Shown here piece by piece: positions 60,121 through 64,000 of a stretch of 64,000 nucleotides of DNA; positions within the stretch are counted from its first letter, which is position 1, and each line of letters begins with the position of its first letter. Location: the NCBI GenBank assembly GCA_037043235.1, contig JAWRVZ010000051.1, positions 2,396,001 through 2,460,000 of the forward strand, in the 5' to 3' direction. The translations under genes and the position numbers were made by a program. Under the pieces are notes generated by a model. The model did not search any database. It was not told the origin of the DNA and saw nothing but the letters and a program-made list of their open reading frames with translations. The stretch comes from Rhodeus uyekii (lineage: Eukaryota; Chordata; Actinopteri; Cypriniformes; Acheilognathidae).

Positions 60121-60989
60121 GCCAATCAAATCTGATCAGAAGCATGGTATTTCCAATGGGCTACAAAACAAACAAACATAAACATATAGTGAACTACAAA
60201 TTCAGATACTAGTTGCTTGTGCAGGAGCAGATGTGAGATAAACAACAGATTTAACACAGAACAGGACCACACCAATAAAACACACAGCGCACTCTTTGTC
60301 ACCTCACATCTTAGCACTTAGGAGGAGCTTTTAACATTTCTCCTCACGAGGACGAATTATAAACAGTGCGTGATAAAGAAATAATGAATATGAGGGGTCT
60401 TTGGGGGCTAATGACTTTCCAGAGGAACTGAATGGAGTCCTGCCACTGGGGTGCGATAAGAGAAGTCCTTCTCTTTCTCTCTTTCCAAGCGCACCCGCCC
60501 TACATCCTCTTAGTTAATTTATGCAGCATCTTGCAGTATTCCCTAAGTGAGAAACACGGACATGAACGGAATCAGAATTCAAGTTGGAACCCCCACCCAC
60601 CCACCTAACCGTGTGAAATCATGTCACCATGCTCTGCTCACTCAGATGTGGACTTTGTGCTTGAGTGGAGCTACAGTAAATACTGCGGGAGATTGAATCC
60701 CGCTGGCGCTGACACTTGTCTTCACCTCGTCGGGCGGTAATTCCTCTGGAGAACGTGGCATCTCGCAACGTCGCTCTGCTCTGCTTTTGCCATCTCAACC
60801 CCATCACCTCCTGCCAAACACCTCACGGCATCAATCTTATTCTGTTCGGTATACAGTCAACCAACACATGCACGCACAGAGCCCATTCCGATGCCCACAT
60901 GAACTCTTGACGCGTTTCCTTTCTCGCTTTCTCTCATTCGCAGTCTGCTTTTTCTTCTCTAGGTCTCTCTATCATCTCTCTCTCCAAAT
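60121..60989. other. Unassigned DNA
   Basis: No gene or RNA recognised; CT-rich at 60460-60490 and 60920-60990. Frames of 62-68 codons on both strands are chance. Confidence 0.35.
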
Positions 60990-61380
60990 CTGAGCAAATA
61001 CGATGGCTTAAGGGCTACAGCTGAAGTTGCCTTGATTTGCTACTTACCGTATGAGCTGCCAAGTCACAAGGAGAAGCGAGGGAGATGAGAGGAAAGGTAA
61101 AGAGAGATGGAGAGCAAGAGGGTAAAGGGGATGTACAAAATGGCATGTTTCCAGGAATGTCAGCTCTGAGATGCACTAATTAAAGGAGCCATAATTAGAG
61201 CTGCATCTGACAAACAGAGAGCAGCTTTCATCTCTATCTGCAGAAACCCCACACACGCTCTGCACCTCTCCTCATCTCTCTCGCATTCTGCTTTACTGCT
61301 CCCCACTCTCATCCATATTCCTTCAACACACTTACATCTCACTTGCGCTTAGAGATTAGATGAGATACTCATGGAAATGT
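60990..61380. other. Candidate conserved non-coding stretch
   Basis: Holds an inverted pair of homeodomain sites CTAATTA (61176-61182) and TAATTAG (61192-61198) nine bases apart, within otherwise unique DNA. Candidate only. Confidence 0.25.
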
Positions 61381-61669
61381 GCCAAACATGGATTATGGGT
61401 AGACTGGAAACAGTTACCCCCTTTACCCCTCTTGTTCTCGGTTTCTCTTGCTCCTCCTCGTGTCTTGGCCTCTTATCTTCTCTTGTAGAGCCCTTTTAAT
61501 CGGACTTGCATATGCTCTCTTTCATTTCACTTTAAATTTTTGTCTCAACATCAGATATCTCAGTTTTCACATGTTTTGCATGAACTCTATTTCATCTTAT
61601 CATCACATTCTCAACTCTACCGTCAAACGTTTTGAGGTCAGTAAGGGACAGGTTTGCAAAAAAAAAAAA

Positions 61670-62360
61670 AAATGCAAGGATGCATTAATTCGAATCAAAG
61701 GTGATACAAAAGATATCAATTTCAAACGCTATTCTTTTGACTGGTAAGTGTTCTATTCATCAAAGAACACTGAAAAAAAAGCATATCCGTTTTCACAAAA
61801 ATTTTAAACGGTTAGTTCACTCGCTCATCGATCTTTTTAATAAAATTTGAGAGCTCTGTTCCTCCATTGACAGCCTCTGCAACAACAACTTTCAAGCAGA
61901 ATGGTAGTAAAAACATCATATAAGTAATAATTCGGTGGTTTAACTTTTATTGTTTGCCAAAAAACACTTTATTTACAAAATATTATTCTCCAACACCTGT
62001 TCTTGCAACAACATCTGCTCTCGCATCAATATGCATGCGTCATCTCTCTCTCGCGCGTTGGAGATTAATATTTTGTGATAAAGTGGTAAATTGTTTTTTT
62101 CTTCTTGGTCACATGTATTATTTTAATGACGTCTACTAGCTTTCAGGGGCTTGAAAGTGGTAGTTGCGTAGGCCGTCAATGGAGGGACAGAAAGCTCTCA
62201 AATTTAATTAAAAAGACTTCATTTGAATTCTGAAGATGAAGGCAAGTCTTATGGGTTTGGAACAACATGAGAGTCAGTAATTAATGACTGAATTTAATTT
62301 TTGGGAGAACTAACCCTTTAAACAGCACAACTGTCAACATTGATAATAACGTTTCTCATG
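61670..62360 (-). mobile_element. Interspersed repeat family A remnant split by family B
   Basis: GGATGCATTAATTCGAATCA and ACAAAAGATATCAATTTCAA on the left and CAGCACAACTGTCAACATTG on the right are reverse-strand family A words now separated by 61804-62321. Confidence 0.45.
61804..62321 (-). mobile_element. MITE-like repeat family B, complete
   Basis: Ends TTAAACGGTTAGTTCAC and GAGAACTAACCCTTTAAAC are inverted. The reverse strand reads TTCCAAACCCATAAGACTTG, CTTCATCTTCAGAATTC and GAGAGCTTTCTGTCCCTCCA, the same order as the fragment at 13327. No transposase. About 518 bp. Confidence 0.65.
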
Positions 62361-63190
62361 TTGTCTCAACATATAAATTACTCTGTCTCCATTTCACTTC
62401 ATCTCTTCAGATCGCCACTTTCTCTCCACCCTTGAATTTCTAATTCACACTTATTCTATGTCATGATTTGTCTCAACTCTTCTCCACAATGTCATGTCTC
62501 ATTTGATCTCATCACCACAATATCTCAGCCTGATAATTTATTGTACTTATTATCACATCATTCCAACCTTATCAATACATTCTTCACACCTTCTTACATC
62601 TCATTTACACTGGTTATGTCTGAATGACATTTCTTCTCATCACTAGATTTTCACATCCTGCAATTTTTTTACTTACAGTTCTTGCATTTTTTACGTTTCA
62701 TATTGTCTAATTTCTTCTCAGACTGTTAATTTCTTATTTAAACTTGTCTCAACTAATCTCATCTTTCCATGTTCATCTCACATACACTATACTTATACTT
62801 TTTTTGTCTCAATTCATCTCAATACTTTCTCAGCCTGTTAGTTTCATGCATAAACTTTCTTTCATCATGCTGTCTCAACTAATCCGTCCTCTTATCACAT
62901 ACATTTACTTGCTCATGTAATCTAATCTCGTCCAATCTAAATCTTTTCACTTCCATCTACTTTTTTCACTGTCTTGATCTCATTTTATCTGGTCTTATCT
63001 CCACATTCTCTCAGCTCACTTAATTCCTGCTTAATCTTACATGTAAATAATGAAGTGCAGGCTGATGAAAAAGTGGTGATGAGGAGACAATATGATCATT
63101 CTGGTCATCCACCCTCTGTTTTTTATTTACACATTGTCCGTCTATATCACATCTCATCCAATCTCATCTTCCAAAAATCCAAACTAGCAA

Positions 63191-64000
63191 AATAATTGAA
63201 ATGTAAAGGGCATTTTTAATTGGCTAGTGTTCAGATTGAACCAGCCTCTGCCCCTTCTTTTTAATTTTAAGTATGATTTTTCATGCTCTTTAATTTCAGC
63301 ACTTCAATTTCAGTGCTATCTTTCAGGGAGTATAGACATTTCATGGTATTTCATAATATATTATAGCACCTTTATGCATAAATCTACTGAAATGTTTGTT
63401 TCACGACTGCATTTATGTCAACCTGACTTCTCACTTCTTCAATAAATAGATTTTCTGCTGCAATTTTAGCTAACAAAAAGTTAGTTCTATAAACTACATG
63501 CTGCTTTTCCATTTCAAACTTAAAAACTCACAACAAGCTCATGCTTTGCTTAATTGTTCAAGGGAAACAGAAAGTAATTTCTTCTTTAAGAAAGTATCTA
63601 AAAACACAGCATAAAGAAGGTGACGTGCTCTGGCGTTTTGTTTTTCATGGTCATTCGTTTTGTCACCTTTATATTTTGTTTCAGATCATTCATCAAAATA
63701 ACCTGCGCCGTCTCGAGGCTGTGCCTCAACGGTGAAGTCTAATAAGTGTAATCCTAAGGTCTCCGAGCAGCCAAACATATCCTGGAGCCAGACTGCTTTT
63801 ATTACATTTCACAGTGAAATTGGATTTTGTTTCAAAAGTCAGGCTTGTGCTTGGATTGACTAGAGATGTTTATGTGTACTGCATTGCGTCCTGTGTGTGT
63901 GTGTGTGTGTGAGCATGTGTTGAACATGTCATACGACACATTCGGAAGAAAGGCAAGTGATATAGACCTGGAAACTGAATCCCTTAGATGAGGAAGACAG
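63191..64000. other. Unassigned DNA to window end
   Basis: (GT)n at 63892-63911. No gene, RNA or named repeat recognised. Confidence 0.4.

Larger units (their letters stand above)
61440..63190 (+). repeat. Degenerate pyrimidine-rich tandem-like array
   Basis: Recurring imperfect words TTGTCTCAACT (61541, 62362, 62470, 62745, 62806, 62870 approximately) and TTCTCAGCCTGTTA (62523, 62714, 62828 approximately), mixed with TCTCATC, over about 1.2 kb once the nested MITE is removed. Spacing is irregular, so the array is old or was never regular. No coding frame beyond chance. Confidence 0.4.

Overview
The window looks like non-coding chromosomal DNA from a ray-finned fish, most likely a cyprinid (carp, goldfish or zebrafish relative). 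It is AT-rich, carries very long (AC)n and (AG)n microsatellites, and is packed with fish-type transposable elements: salmonid/cyprinid-type Tc1 copies, Tigger/pogo and hAT remnants, tRNA-derived SINEs, LINE 3' ends, Gypsy-type LTR pieces and many MITEs. I found no host protein-coding exon, rRNA gene or functional tRNA gene. Nearly every open frame is a microsatellite artefact, a transposase or RT remnant, or chance. The window is best read as a large intron or an intergenic desert.

Layout. 1-2.3 kb: Gypsy-type LTR fragments, one split by a LINE reverse-transcriptase tail. 2.5-11 kb: mostly unique AT-rich DNA with LINE and SINE fragments. 11.8-15 kb: two dead Tc1 transposons on opposite strands, the second carrying a nested solo LTR with a 5-bp target duplication. 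15.6-26.5 kb: candidate regulatory stretches, several MITEs, a 150-bp (AC)n tract and a 1.26-kb hAT-like element. 27-41 kb: sparse unique DNA with SINEs, a 181-bp (AC)n tract, a Tigger MITE, a 102-nt hairpin and a purine tract followed by a pyrimidine tract. 41-53 kb: candidate conserved stretches, two more Tigger-type elements (one with a fused transposase remnant), a hAT remnant with target duplication, and a SINE nested in another repeat. 53.5-54.4 kb: a LINE 3' end and a second LTR-like unit. 54.6-59.85 kb: the most striking locus, three head-to-tail copies of a Helitron-like element on the minus strand, each holding a GGTTGCTAGGGTAACC-type minisatellite. 60-64 kb: candidate conserved DNA and a degenerate pyrimidine-rich array with a nested MITE.

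No genes work together here in the operon sense. The relationships are those of parasitic elements: a LINE 3' tail shared by the SINEs (likely retrotransposition partners), transposons nested in older repeats, and rolling-circle-type tandem copying. Family names given without certainty come from recognised motifs and were not checked against a repeat library. High-complexity blocks are listed as candidate regulatory DNA at low confidence, because conservation cannot be measured from one sequence.
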